Shown here one piece after another: positions 24,142-34,960 of a DNA stretch of 64,000 nucleotides. Made by a program: the position numbers and the translations under genes. The notes under the pieces were generated by a model, which was given only the letters and a program-made list of their open reading frames with translations, was not told the DNA's origin and did no database searches. Position 1 is the stretch's first letter; each line of letters starts with the position of its first letter. This stretch comes from Apiosordaria backusii (taxonomy: Eukaryota; Ascomycota; Sordariomycetes; Sordariales; Lasiosphaeriaceae). The stretch lies in NCBI GenBank assembly GCA_030549205.1, contig JAUKTV010000014.1:496001-560000 (forward strand), in the 5' to 3' direction.

Positions 24142-25101
24142 ATTGCCACTCCCGAGAACATAACATGTTGGCTTACGTGAATTGACTGGGCACAAACGGC
24201 ATACAATCTCTGGATCTTTCTTCTGGCGTTTTGGGATTTTTTTTGTCTTGGGATACAGGCATTGAATACGGATTTGGGGTCGTGGATCGGCCGGGAGTTA
24301 TTTGGATAGATAGATGGAGTATACAAACAAACACCATCACAGCCGTCACCGGCCATTCTCTCTGGTAGGGAGTGGGCGGTGGGGGTTGTTGGATAAATAT
24401 ACATTGTTTGTTACAATTTCGTTTCTTGTCTGAATCTCCTGTGGTGATCCGCTCATTCGTTCTGTAAAGGGGATGAGACCTCACTGTCTTTCTTCTGACT
24501 GCACTACCTTACCTAATCTTTGCTCCTACTTCAGGACCGGCTATTTTCTGTTCCATCTCACAAAAGGTATTTTCATTGTGAATTAGCGTTGTCTCCTGGG
24601 GGTGAAATAGCGCCGGAATGCACGAGAAGTTGCGTCATTGGGCCCAGCTAGCGCTGTTGCTGGTTCTGGGGCGGTGGTCGCTTCTGGGGAATTATTTGAA
24701 CTGCGTTGGTCCGTGACGGCCGCGTACCGTCAGGGGCGAGTGTAGATGTTACGCTGGTACTACCTCACTTACTACAAAACGGGGATCGACCCCCATAAAT
24801 CGCCTCTGCGTTCAGAACCCCCAAAGAACAGTGCAGCACCGCCTTGGCAACCATGTCGCTCCTCGCCAATGCGGGCGCCGTGGATGCCCGAGCAACGCAG
24901 GCCGAAGTCTTTATTTTTAACAAACATCGTGTCCGAGATCCGGGAAAGCAACGGGGACATTGGCCTCTTTCTGTACTCCAATTCCGAAGGCTGGGCTGGC
25001 AATGGCAGAGACTCCATGACGATGCCCAGATTCGTCTTATATAACAATCCATCCGACTCCACCTCGACTTTATCGCACCAGTATCTAACACAGCCACCCC
25101 G
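24142..25101. other. Convergent intergenic region
   Basis: 3' regions of two convergent genes. Short open frames are present in several frames, but none shows coding character. Confidence 0.4.
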
Positions 25102-26092
25102 TCACCAATCCACAAAATATCCAATCCCATCCCCAATCGTACTCGACGCCACCCCTGCGTGGTCCTGCCCTATGTACTCCTTGAGCGTCACATCTCTCGT
25201 CCGTTGGCTGGCCTGGATGCGGTAAAATAACTCGTGCGTCACCTCCGTCTGCTTAAACGACTGCCAGAGCGCCTTCCGCTCCTGGAATGCCGCCTCCGTC
25301 TCGGTGCGCCGTCGCGGGGGGAACTGCTCCGCCGACCCGTAGGTAATAAACACGGCCGGCTTCTTCACCGTATTTCCGGTTTCGTTTGCGCATGCCAAGA
25401 CCGGCTCTTGTAAACACCCCGTTCCCCATCGCCGCGTGACCTCATCCAGCAGCGATCCATTATTCCAAATCATGGTCGGCGTCGCAGCAAGGTACGTGTC
25501 AAACATGCCCGGGTAGGCAATTAGCGCGTACACGACAAACACGCCACCAAATGAATGGCCGTAGAGGGCGTCGCGCGTAAAGGTGACGGAGGGGAAGACG
25601 GTGTTTTGCATCCACGGGCGGAGGATACCGTTGATGAAGGCAATGAAATCGTCGGCACCCGACGGCGGATCGCCCTCGGGCCCCGGAAGTGGCGGGCGCA
25701 GGTCGACGAAACGCCGGCTGAGATCGTAGACGTTGTTGCTGAGCGGGTAGCCGATGGTCACGACGACACTATCTGGCTGCGCCGAGTCGACGGGCTTGCG
25801 CCGCTTAAAGTTCTCGGCGGCGGTGAGGCCGTAGGCGTTGCCATCGGTGACGTACCTAGGAATTTTTGTTGTTAACAAAAGGAATTAATTAAAAAAGATC
25901 GAGGAGTACTTGCATTGTGAGAGCCGTCTTGTTGGTGACCTCCCGAGACTCCCACTCGAATGGCCAGGATACGCCAATCTGGTAGGTTAGGTTCTTAGAT
26001 TCATTGGTGGCATTCCAGACGGCGTAGTTGGGGAGGACGGTGGCGGGAAAGGGCGGGAAAGCCGTAAAGGACCAGCTGCTGAGGGAAGCCAT
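25102..26092 (-). CDS. Alpha/beta-hydrolase esterase (putative esterase/IroE-like), GC-AG intron
   Basis: Exons 25914-26092 and 25102-25855 give 310 aa. The only phase-correct join uses a GC donor (GCAAGT, 25913-25908) with the normal acceptor CCTAG, giving LTM-YVTDGNAYGL; a GT donor three bases inside breaks the frame. The fold is that of the putative-esterase family (PF00756-like), which includes siderophore esterases. A nucleophile elbow GHSFGG has Ser at residue 161, an LVLACANE-like strand and GSAEQF follow, and a C-terminal QDHAG supplies the likely catalytic His. No signal peptide is obvious, suggesting a cytosolic enzyme. No siderophore synthetase genes lie nearby, so the substrate is open. 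Confidence 0.8.
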
Positions 26093-26656
26093 CTTGCTAG
26101 GTACCTAGTCTGTCGCCGATGGTGCTTCTCGCGGGTGCTGGGGAAGTTGGAGCTCTCGAGATCATGTTACATGCAGCGGGGCCACGGGAGCTTTTAACCC
26201 GAGAGTTTTCGTCCTTGCCTCCAGCGGTACCGATTGTGCCCTAGTGGTGGCGTGCATTCGAGTGTCTGCTGGTCTGGCGAATGGAAATCCCGGTTGCAGT
26301 CAATAGACTAATGATGTTGATGTGGCTGAGCCGATCCATGGCAGTTGGCCTTGTCCAGCGCGCTCGGGGACTGGATTGCAGGGGCGCGGGTCTAAGGCTT
26401 TCCCGGGACAACCGTCTGAAGATATTTCTTGATTGGGGGAAACTTGTGATTCCATAGAGTAGCTGTAACTTCCACTCGCATCTCAAAGCTGCGCACTTCA
26501 GAAGTAGAGATCCCAGTATTTAGCATTGCAAGCCTCTGTTCAGGATGGCAGCTCCTTTGCTGAGGTCTCTTCATACATTGAAATCCACTGACACGGATTT
26601 CTTCTCTCAAGTACCACAAACATTTTGAAGCGCGACGCAACGCTATTTCAGTAAAC
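26093..26656. other. Intergenic region
   Basis: Upstream of the esterase and downstream of the HET gene. A minus-strand open frame continues into the HET gene 3' end, but its protein looks non-coding. Confidence 0.4.
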
Positions 26657-29146
26657 TCATCCCAGCCTGATGTATCTCCTCTGTGGGCGCGCCGCTTCCC
26701 AAGCCAAGGCAGACATTTGGCACATCGCCAGGCGCTGACAGCATGACTTTGATCGACCCTGCCATTCAACCAAAAGGACAAAGAGGACGTCCCATTTGCT
26801 CTCGTCAGGTCCTACTGCTCCTGCACCAACCAAAACATGCCTCATGCCACCGCCAGACTCCACAACATCAAGAAGGCCGGACGTCGCGCACGATTTATCC
26901 CTCAAAGCGCGAGAAAGTAGGACAAAGCCGTACCGCTCGTCGTCGTCAAAGTCCCAGACGCAGTTCTGCTCCTTGTCGAAGACGAGACCGCAAACTCTTC
27001 CTGCGGAGTCGAACAGGTGCGTCGCTTGCTGGGTGGTGGGTTCGTTCATGGGGTACGGCTCCAGTCTTCTACCAATGACTTGGCCGCCGGCAACGGAAAA
27101 CCCTTTGGGACTTGCGGTTTGTGCCAGAACGTGGAGGAGATGCTGATGTCCCCCCAACTGCGCACCTGCAGCAAGCGACTTCAAGGCGTCAAGGTGCCCG
27201 CTGCCCCGCCTGGTGGACTCGGCATCACTCGCCGGCTGTGCCTGGATTTCGGTTGTCGTCTGCACTATCCGGTTCACCTCCACAAGAACACCGTTGACCT
27301 CGACAAGCATGGCGTCGATTTCCGACCATAGGACCTCCGTCCAGTAGGGCAAGAAGCCTTCCGACACATGGCCAAGCCCCACGCCAAGTGTGTCCCAGAG
27401 GAAACTGATATGCCAGGTCTGCTCTGCTTGGCCTTTCCACCCGGCCCATGACCAGCTTGGAAAGTCGAATCCCGGCACCCGGCGCCGCGTGATGTCGTCA
27501 GCTGGAGCCCAAAGCAGACAAAAGTCGATGAGCGCCTCGGGGACGCCGGCGAAGAAGCTGCCTCCGAGCTGCGCTTGCATAAATGCAGAGACGCCCTCAA
27601 AGGCATTCAGAATGTCGGACTCGCGCGTCATGCTCCGACGCAGATAGTAGCCAACAAGTTTTTGGTAAGAGGTGTAACCGTCGTCCCAGCATGCCATCTC
27701 GGTGAGAGGATTGAGTCTGTCGATGCTGTACTCGCCATGATTCTCAAAGGCACCTGGCTCGTTGGGGCTGTTGTCTTGGGGCCTCGCGCTCTCTGCGACT
27801 GTCGTCCCCTGACACTGGAAGTAGGCCTGCCAGTCCGAGAGATACAGACATCTCCTTGACAGAAGCTGCTCCTGAAACGTCCAAGCCCGTATGCTCCATG
27901 CCGACAGGTCAACCACGTGCCGCAGATGCGGGGGTTCGATGGTTAAGGAATACGCCTCGCCCTCTATGCTCTCGACAGGCATGATTCGCCTTCTCAGGCC
28001 GCTTCCAACACCGGGAAGGCCGCTCCACGCGTCCCCGCCCGATAGTGCAATCACCGTCATGACTGAGTGACGATAGATTCTATCCATCAACCTCAGCTGC
28101 TGTGTTCTGTGGGTATCGTCGTCCTGTATGATGCACAATGCGTCGACCCAGAGGTACTTTTCCCCAAGCTGTTTTGCCAGCGCCATGGCATCCCGCACCG
28201 TCCTGGGCACGTTGAAAAGTTTGGCCGAGGGTGCGAGTGATCCATGCTTTCGGAGGGCCGGGACATCCGCGCCGCAAGTCTTGTAGAACCTTCCGTCGCC
28301 CCATACGTAGCTCAGGGCGAGGTATCGGAGCGCAGCCGTGCCGGGCTCGAGACACTCCTCTTGGACGTTGATCAAGAAAATGTCGGCGGGTCTTCGGCCA
28401 CTTGTTTTATGAGACTCTGGGTGAGAGCACGACGTGTGGTTCTGCTCACAACTTGCGAGGCAATATCGAACGAAGTCGATGTCCAGGAGCTCTGACGAAT
28501 GGGCCGATCGGTGGGTATGAAGGTAGTATTCCCTGAAGCGTGGGCGTTCTTCCCAGTGGCTGCCCGAGGGCAGAGGGTACTCGTTGCTCAAAGCCACAAT
28601 TTTACCCCTCGGTCGTAGTCTGTCTCGAGATGACGGACTGCCAGTGACATAAGTCAGGCGCAGCTCCATCGGCGTAGCGCCATGTTGCTGGATGACACAC
28701 ACACCCCCAGTGGCCGCGGGCGAAGATTTGCTCGGTAATAGCCGCTTGTCGTTTGATAATAGCTGGAACACGAGCCGGCACATGGGACAAAACTGCCGGG
28801 CCGAGATATCATGGTATGAGCCCAGGCCTTGTTCCTGGATCAGCCGCCGTCCGTAGAACAAGTCTTCCATGGCAGTCGCTTTGCGTTCTCCCGTTTCGGG
28901 ATCGACCAGCAGAATGTCAGTGCACACCCAACACAATATCTGACCTGATTTGGTGCCATAGTTGTAGCTGAAACGGGATAAAAAGGTTACTAAGGAGGAT
29001 GTATTGGAGAGGAAGTCCATGTTATAGCTGTGGTGTTTCACAGTCAGACTCTGTGGACGAGGAAGGGCTCGGGTTGTCGATAAAGAGGGGTCTGTGTGTG
29101 GCCTCCATGAGGCTTGGCGGTCTTTGCACCAATAGCATTCAGGCAT
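26657..29146 (-). CDS. HET domain (heterokaryon incompatibility) protein
   Basis: Single exon of 829 aa from ATG 29146. A canonical HET domain spans about residues 275-432: YLALSYVWGDG (275-285), NVPRTVRDAMALAKQLG, YLWVDALCIIQDD (331-343), MDRIYRHSVMTVIALSG and RAWTFQEQLLSRRCLY (420-435). The N-terminal 240 residues hold cysteine pairs (ILCWVC, FCPMC, HTSCSH) that may bind zinc. The C-terminal part ends in a LLVEWQG then AWEAARPQRRYIRLG stretch typical of full-length HET proteins, so the gene looks intact. HET proteins set off cell death when genetically different strains fuse. ATG at residue 43 (MDFLSN) is an alternative start. Confidence 0.9.
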   Translation of the reverse strand: MPECYWCKDRQASWRPHTDPSLSTTRALPRPQSLTVKHHSYNMDFLSNTSSLVTFLSRFSYNYGTKSGQILCWVCTDILLVDPETGERKATAMEDLFYGRRLIQEQGLGSYHDISARQFCPMCRLVFQLLSNDKRLLPSKSSPAATGGVCVIQQHGATPMELRLTYVTGSPSSRDRLRPRGKIVALSNEYPLPSGSHWEERPRFREYYLHTHRSAHSSELLDIDFVRYCLASCEQNHTSCSHPESHKTSGRRPADIFLINVQEECLEPGTAALRYLALSYVWGDGRFYKTCGADVPALRKHGSLAPSAKLFNVPRTVRDAMALAKQLGEKYLWVDALCIIQDDDTHRTQQLRLMDRIYRHSVMTVIALSGGDAWSGLPGVGSGLRRRIMPVESIEGEAYSLTIEPPHLRHVVDLSAWSIRAWTFQEQLLSRRCLYLSDWQAYFQCQGTTVAESARPQDNSPNEPGAFENHGEYSIDRLNPLTEMACWDDGYTSYQKLVGYYLRRSMTRESDILNAFEGVSAFMQAQLGGSFFAGVPEALIDFCLLWAPADDITRRRVPGFDFPSWSWAGWKGQAEQTWHISFLWDTLGVGLGHVSEGFLPYWTEVLWSEIDAMLVEVNGVLVEVNRIVQTTTEIQAQPASDAESTRRGSGHLDALKSLAAGAQLGGHQHLLHVLAQTASPKGFSVAGGQVIGRRLEPYPMNEPTTQQATHLFDSAGRVCGLVFDKEQNCVWDFDDDERYGFVLLSRALRDKSCATSGLLDVVESGGGMRHVLVGAGAVGPDESKWDVLFVLLVEWQGRSKSCCQRLAMCQMSALAWEAARPQRRYIRLG

Positions 29147-29486
29147 TACGGTGGTAGTCGTTTGTGACTGTAAAGCTTGGGGCCTGGATTGGACAGCGCC
29201 CTCCCACCACGGACAAAATTGATTTGAGAATTATAACGTGATCTGGCACAATGCCATTCCTGCCTGAGGTCCTATGTTTTAGATCCACAAGTGGTGACTT
29301 CACAATTGCTTGGCCCAGACATAAAACATCCTGTTTGTTTATCTGATAAGGTTAAGGTACTTTTGGTCTAATCTACAGCCCTTCACAGCTTGTCCCGGAT
29401 TGTTAAACTTCGTCATTCCAGCCCATTTCTCCTCCGCAGAATTGTCCTCATCCTCGTTCCCTTCTCCTTCGTACCTGGAAAAATCC
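29147..29486. other. Intergenic region
   Basis: Upstream of the HET gene and 3' of the coiled-coil gene, both minus strand. No structure noted. Confidence 0.4.
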
Positions 29487-30677
29487 CTAAGCATCGGAAC
29501 TCTCAACTTCATCTTCTGCTGCTGTTTCAGTCGTGTGTGGCCAGCGCCTTGTTGTCGTCATTCTAGGGCGACGTCCCACCCTCCCAGCGGCACGCCCGGT
29601 CCATCTCAGTTGATTCTGCCCCGTCGCTTCCCAACCCCGGCCCGACGGCAGGCGGTAAAAGTTCAACAAGGGTTGCCGTTGCTCGTTGATGTTTGGTGCC
29701 GGGAACAATCTCTCTCCCGGAATGTACCTTGGTGATTGATAGGGTGATTCAGCCATGACCGCTAATTCCTGAGTGGACAGCAGTCGTCGGTTCTGGGGTG
29801 GCGAGCTCAGAGCTACTCTTGCTGCGTCCAGCTCGGCCCCTCCTGAGTTCACTGCCGCTCTTAATGCTTCTAATGCTTCCATGTCTTGCTGACGAGACCT
29901 TCTTGTCAGTGGCGGAGGACTCGACCACTCGCCCACGGGCCTAGCCCAGGGATATTCTAGGGGAACATCATCAGGCCTGCGGCTACTGCCAGTCGGCGTC
30001 ATGATCATGCCGCCAAAGTCCACCCGGCGCTCCCTTGCTGCCTCTCCAAACCTCACCGCCTCCCTACGGTCTGCCAACTCTGTAGCCCTCGCCGCTACCG
30101 CGTCCTCCAATGATCCTTGAACGCTTCCTGCGACTCTCACACGACGACAGTGCCGCTCAAATTGGCCGAAGAAACCCCGCTCTTGTTCAGATCTCGCTGA
30201 ATACGGACCACTCTCCCGAAAAGCGTCCGCGGCACGTGCGATTAGAATCTGCCCGATTTCTTGCTGGGTGCGCTCAACCTCCCGAATACGTGCCTCCAGC
30301 GTTTGTAGCAGTGATTGTTGTTGGAGGTCATGTTCGCGGGCTTGCTCTTGCTGGAGGTTGCGGTAAAGGGGGTTAACTTGGAAGGTGGTCATCACACCTC
30401 CATTGCTTGGTCGGAATTCGACCTGGTATCGCTCGGCTTCCCTGGGGATCCCGTTCGATTGGTTTTGTTCTTGCTGCCGCCGGGCGGCCCGGCGTTGCTC
30501 TTGGTGGAGTTGCAAGGCGCGGCGTTGTTCTTCGCGCCCTTCGCGGCGGCGCTCTTCGTGTTCTTCGGCTTCGACTCGGTGGCGCTCTTCCTCGTTTCGG
30601 TGCCGAAAATGCTCGATTTCGTCGTAGTACTCGAGGTCGCCCATTCGTTCATATGACGTGGGAGGTGGGTGGCCCAT
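29487..30677 (-). CDS. Coiled-coil hypothetical protein, 396 aa
   Basis: Single exon; ATG 30677 sits in a good context (GCATCACAATGGG). Residues about 20-75 are a charged coiled coil rich in E, R and Q (RNEEERHRVEAEEHEERRRE, LQLHQEQRRAARRQQEQ). A second helix lies near 112-150 (LQQEQAREHDLQQQSLL, LEARIREVERTQQEIGQIL). The rest is proline- and arginine-rich and probably disordered (PSGRGWEATGQNQL, WTGRAAGRVGRRPR near the end). No catalytic motif, membrane span or signal peptide. Family not recognised. A minus-strand open frame upstream (to 31123) overlaps it out of phase and is more likely leader than coding. Confidence 0.65.
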   Translation of the reverse strand: MGHPPPTSYERMGDLEYYDEIEHFRHRNEEERHRVEAEEHEERRREGREEQRRALQLHQEQRRAARRQQEQNQSNGIPREAERYQVEFRPSNGGVMTTFQVNPLYRNLQQEQAREHDLQQQSLLQTLEARIREVERTQQEIGQILIARAADAFRESGPYSARSEQERGFFGQFERHCRRVRVAGSVQGSLEDAVAARATELADRREAVRFGEAARERRVDFGGMIMTPTGSSRRPDDVPLEYPWARPVGEWSSPPPLTRRSRQQDMEALEALRAAVNSGGAELDAARVALSSPPQNRRLLSTQELAVMAESPYQSPRYIPGERLFPAPNINEQRQPLLNFYRLPSGRGWEATGQNQLRWTGRAAGRVGRRPRMTTTRRWPHTTETAAEDEVESSDA

Positions 30678-31225
30678 TGTGATGCTTGTGAGTTGTGTTG
30701 CTGCGGGCGGTCAGAAGAGGATGTTGGAGGTTTTGCTGTCGAAGAAGCGTTTTTTTGCTGGAAGGAAATATTGGCGGAAGGTGGCAGCGATGGAGAGGGC
30801 TGAAAGTAAGAGAGGGGTGAAATCATTGGTGCTTGGGTGCGAGTTGAGGCTGGCAGTGAATGGCGAGCGACCTGGAGCTGCGGAAACACAACTCTGCCCA
30901 CAGGTTGAGCGGGGCCAGCAGTTGTGACTGGCTCCAATCCCTCAGTGACAGATTGCTTCGAAAGATCACTTGCTCTCAAATCGGGGACCTCAGAGGCCGG
31001 TTGTGTCAGTGGATGACTGGGAGCCTGCTTTGTGCGCACTGGCGGAGCACTCTGGTGGCTGAAATTCTCTGTCAGTCCATAGCATCGAGTGGCCCACTTA
31101 TTGAAATCAATAGAGACAAACATGCCCAGTTGGTGAGCTGTGTGGTGCGTGTGGTTTGATGAATGGAAAGTCAGACTTACCTTATCTTTGACATAGGAGC
31201 CAGGCTGGCTCTCCTTTTCTCTTGG
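30678..31225. other. Region between coiled-coil gene and damaged STAND gene
   Basis: Probable 5' leader and promoter of the coiled-coil gene. A proline/serine-rich minus-strand frame is open across it (to 31123) but starts at a weak context and overlaps the coiled-coil gene out of phase, so I do not call it. Confidence 0.4.
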
Positions 31226-32386
31226 TTAAAAAAAGCCCTTGACAGGAATTAATCTGTGCCCTCGGTCTTTTCCTTTGTTTTTCTCTTTTTCCCTCTCCCT
31301 CTCCCTGTCACTTTTACCCGCGATCCCGGTCTTGGATTCCCTTTCCATAATTTTCCTCGCGATCTCCAGCTTTTTCGCAACACCAGGCCTATTCGGCTGT
31401 CTCTCTTTCGGGGAATTTCTTGAGGGCGTTTTGCTTTCCTCGACAGGTACGCCCAGTGGCTTTGGAGGTCGCTCTGGGATCTTGACATGTCACGTCTTCA
31501 ATGTCATCTCCCAGCCCGGCAGAACGAAGCTTTCCCAGAACGCTGGCAAAATAATCTCACCACTTGGACCGATGAGCTCATAGTTTCCGGACTGGACATC
31601 ATAATTCTGTGGAAGACGAGCATAGAGTTGCTGTATCGCTTCCGACATCTCCTACAAACTTGTCAGCAGGCAGTCAAAGTTTGTTATCTTGTTTAGATTT
31701 GACTCACTGTCCAGGTTCTACAAGCACTGAAGGGAATCAGGCAACGACGCCCTTCGATGTCCCTCAAGGTAATCGGAGCTGGTGTAGGTTCAGCAGGCGT
31801 TCTCATGTCGAACCCATCATACCTGTGTTGAAAATTGTGGTGTTTGCCCTTAACTGTGCTGTGTTGTCCTTGGTAGCTGAGGTGTATTGAAGAATATCCT
31901 CTGTGTTATGTTTGATGTCTTTGAGAACAATGCTATCTGTCATCAGCGGTTTACATTTTCATGCGATGGGATGATAACAACTTACACCGACACCAAGTCT
32001 AATGTTACACTGAGTGTCGCCTTGTGCCTCTCCAGATCTTCCCTCAGTCTTTCCATATCTTCCTTACCAGAAAGTTTCCAGCTGACATGCGAGCCTTGCT
32101 GGGCTCGTATCAAACTCGCAATCTGGTTGGCAACATTCTGGCAGTCTGCTGCCACATTAACTACTTGCTCAAGTACACTGTCAGGGAAGTTGATTTTATC
32201 TGCATTGTGGAAGTCGTCCGCCAAAATCTCCAAAACAGCCTGTAGTGACGATAGTTCTTTTTTGATTGCAATAATCTCTTGCCGTGCTGAACGGACATTT
32301 CGCACAAAGGTTATGGCAGCTCCTATCACGGAAGTGATTGTCTCTGCAACCTGCATCACGGTTGCCGCCGCCGATAGGGGCTCCAT
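31226..32386 (-). pseudogene. STAND N-terminal domain plus ubiquitin-like domain gene, probably damaged
   Basis: Exon from ATG 32386 to 31986 encodes a fungal STAND/NLR N-terminal helical domain (MEPLSAAATVMQVAETITS, AIKKELSSLQAVLEILADDF). A phase-correct intron (GTAAGT to ACAGATAG) leads to 31932: IVLKDIKHNTEDILQYTSA. The next conserved part, LRDIEGRRCLIPFSACRTWT, is in another frame with no proper intron between (at best 32 bp), so a frameshift is likely near 31850. A good intron (31652-31707) then joins EMSEAIQQLYARL, YELIGPSGEIILPAFWE and LPGWEMTLKT, a ubiquitin-like domain found in many fungal proteins. The frame meets TGA at 31490-31492, where family members carry a conserved Trp, and then stays open with coding character (HVKIPERPPKPLGVPVEE) to 31226. 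Two independent lesions suggest a pseudogene; sequencing error is possible. Confidence 0.65.
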
Positions 32387-32460
32387 TCTGAAGCGTCTGT
32401 CAATTTCGGTATCAAGGAACGAACATATTTGACATTGTGAGGCTGTATTTGAACCCAGAG

Positions 32461-32651
32461 TACGGTATGAAGTCGAAGCTGAAATGCCAGCGTGGGGCAT
32501 GCCATATGACAGACCTATATGTGGCATATAAGCGGATTCGTATAATGTAAAAAGTGGTTTGAGATACCGGACGTAGAACTTTTATTTTATTTTTTCGGGA
32601 TATGGTTAGTTAAGAATTGTAAATGGTAACTATTAAATATACTTTAGATAC
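32461..32651. repeat. Dispersed repeat, copy B (transition-mutated)
   Basis: Second copy of the repeat at 16852-17042, lying just upstream of the STAND N-terminal gene start. It grades into the RIP island beginning about 32600, and the mutational load increases toward the island. Copy B has TA where copy A has CA at many sites. Confidence 0.9.
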
Positions 32652-33870
32652 CCTTTCTAAGTATATTAGTCTATAATTTATAAATCTATATATAGGTAAC
32701 CTTTAAAACACTTTATGATAATTTTTAAACTAACGTTTATTTTTAAGTATCGAATATATAATAGAAAGTTAACTAATTTACAAATAACTTTAAAATTTCA
32801 AGTAAAGAAAATAAATTAGGAATCTCTTTTTTAAAGAAGTACTTTACTTTACTATAAATATATATTAAAAGGTTAAATAAAAATATAGATTTATTTAAAT
32901 AATAGATAGTTATTAGATCCGCTAATTTAATATTAACTTTTATTTATATAGAAAGTTAACTTATCTTATAAAATATAACTAAATCCCTATCGAACCCCTC
33001 CTAAACCTACCCTAGGTTTCAACACTCGTACGTTTTCACTATAACATAATCAACTCCGTACCCTCCAACTAAAGAAGAACATAAAACTCAACGCCCACAA
33101 TACAAAAGCAAGGGGTTTTAACACTATATTCAACAACGGCAAAGGAAATCTACAAAAAGGAGGCCATACCCATTGCACAATCTACTACCTCATTAACCAT
33201 TACAAACGCACACACACCTAAAAACCATAAACCCTTATTCACACACAACAAAGTCAAACATCACACTCAACCCTCTAACACTACTTTCCAATCCTAAAAT
33301 CCATACAGTATTAACCATGGGATTTTTGCCTATAATAAAATACAAAAAAGCTTAAAATAAAAACAATTTAAGCAACGCTCGACATCGCAAAGCATACCGT
33401 AAAAAGCAAACCGAAAAGAAATAAAAAAAGACAAACTTACAAAAGATAAAGGTAAAGGTAAACGCAAAGAGAAGGAGGGCGAAAGGGATAGTAAGGAGGA
33501 GGAGGGCGAAGGGGAATGTAAAGAGAAGGAGGGTAAAGGGGAAGGTAAGGAGTAGGAGGGTAAAGGGGAAGGTAAAGAGAAGGAGGGAGATAGCAAAAGA
33601 CCTAACTAGGATACTAAAATAAATAGTTAAAGGATACAGTATAGAAAACAACTCAAGGCAACTTCTTAATATTAAGTATCGAGCTTTTAGAGGTTAAATA
33701 CTTAAAGTCTACTTTTACCTAAAAGATTTTTAAAATTTTAAGAAATGGTCTCCAAAGCTTCCTTTTATTAATGCCTTATTCATTATTAATACCTTGCTTA
33801 TTATTGATACCTTACTTGTTGTTGATGCCTTACTTATAAGGCTTTAAGAAAAGAAGCTTGGAGACTTTTA
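32600..33870. mobile_element. Second RIP-mutated island
   Basis: Strongly AT-rich, transition-biased DNA with abrupt edges, reminiscent of the left block but less mutated between 33000 and 33320. It holds a 27-bp minisatellite (33491-33590). I found no recognisable transposon protein in it. Confidence 0.65.
33491..33590 (+). repeat. 27-bp minisatellite encoding charged nonapeptides
   Basis: Units begin at 33491, 33518, 33545 and 33572 (last partial), each GTAARGAGNAGGAGGGNRA plus GGGGAA. In one plus-strand frame they read as KEKEGKGEG-like repeats with one TAG, flanked by lysine-rich sequence, so this may be the tail of a decayed gene. Confidence 0.8.
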
Positions 33871-34312
33871 AAAAAAAATCAGGCCGATCTTTGACTCCCT
33901 CGATTTCCTAAAACGAAAAGCCAGCCAAGTAACCATCAGCGGGCTTGACCGAGCACCCACCCAGGCCCTCACCAAAACAGTCGCCAAGATGAGTCCAACA
34001 AACAGAAACAAAAAACCGAAAAGACACCGTTGCTGCGGACTTTGATTCGTCCCAAGGAGAACCCAAGCTTGTGACCAATAACATAACATCCAAACTCTTC
34101 CGTTTCACATGGCATGATAAGCGCCTCAGGCAACCTCCTGTGCACGACAAGCTACTGTGTCGCTGTTTCATGGAACTTATAAATTTACCCCTCGAGGCCC
34201 AGGTTTCTCCAAATCCTGCCCGCTATTCCTTCATTGTTAACAAAACAGTCTTCGCAGTTCCCACTAATACAAACAAACCCATCCACCAAAAAACTTCTTC
34301 TACTTCCCCACT
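33871..34312. other. 5' region of the small coiled-coil gene
   Basis: No gene seen. The last 90 bp before ATG 34313 are C/A/T-rich, as in ascomycete leaders. Confidence 0.45.
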
Positions 34313-34567
34313 ATGAGCCGCTCCGACGGAAACCCCGAGTCGCGACCCATCGACTCTGCAGAACTCCACACCCAACTCATGGGCCTACTGCTGCGCGAGC
34401 AAAACAAAGAGGGCGAGGAGGAACGAGCGAGAAAAGAACGAGAGAGGAGGGAAAGGGAGGACAGAGAGCGGAGAGAGCGCGAGGAGAGGGAAAGCCAGGA
34501 TCTCAAACGCAAGAGAGACGATAATCAGGACAGGACTGATGAACTGAAGCGCCAAAAGAACTGGTAA
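34313..34567 (+). CDS. Small highly charged coiled-coil protein, 84 aa
   Basis: Single exon starting at ATG 34313 after a pyrimidine-rich leader (TTCTACTTCCCCACTATGAG). After a 35-residue N-terminus (DSAELHTQLMGLLLREQN) the product is almost entirely E, R and K (ERARKERERREREDRE, then SQDLKRKRDD) and ends ELKRQKNW. It should form a single long helix or coiled coil. No family recognised. Similar in style, but not alignable, to the coiled-coil debris at 16396-16557. Confidence 0.55.
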   Translation: MSRSDGNPESRPIDSAELHTQLMGLLLREQNKEGEEERARKERERREREDRERREREERESQDLKRKRDDNQDRTDELKRQKNW

Positions 34568-34960
34568 ACATGTGGGCAGGGGGTCGCTACTGTCATGTAC
34601 CTCGAACTGCAAACGATACAGGCTTAGGCTCATTGTGATGCTACCTATTTACCCAGGTAGCCTCAACAGCATAACGCGTTGCGTTTAATTTGCTTTGAAT
34701 TCAGTCACACACTTGGTTCGCTTGTCACAAGTCTGTTCAACAAGGCCAAGGCAAAAGATATGTTCAAAGCAAACAAAATATTATTATGCTCGCTAGCATT
34801 GCTGCAAAAAGACAATTCTTAAAGCCAGTATCCCCTCTCCTTTACCTAAACAAAACCTGTAGTAATCATACCATAACTCTTTGCCACGCACTTCATGTCC
34901 CTCCGCTGTTCACCTATCTTATTGTCTGACCCCTCTTTGAAGATTTTATATACTTCTCCC
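34568..34960. other. Intergenic region
   Basis: Between two convergent small genes. An open minus-strand frame (VYKIFKEGSDNKIGEQRR, about 34850-34960) looks coding and could be the second exon of the gene at 34961-35119, but no phase-correct intron was found. Confidence 0.35.

Noticed and set aside
30392..31123. Separate 243-aa proline/serine-rich gene
   Set aside because: Overlaps the coiled-coil gene out of phase and has the look of a leader region; the coiled-coil ATG has the better context.
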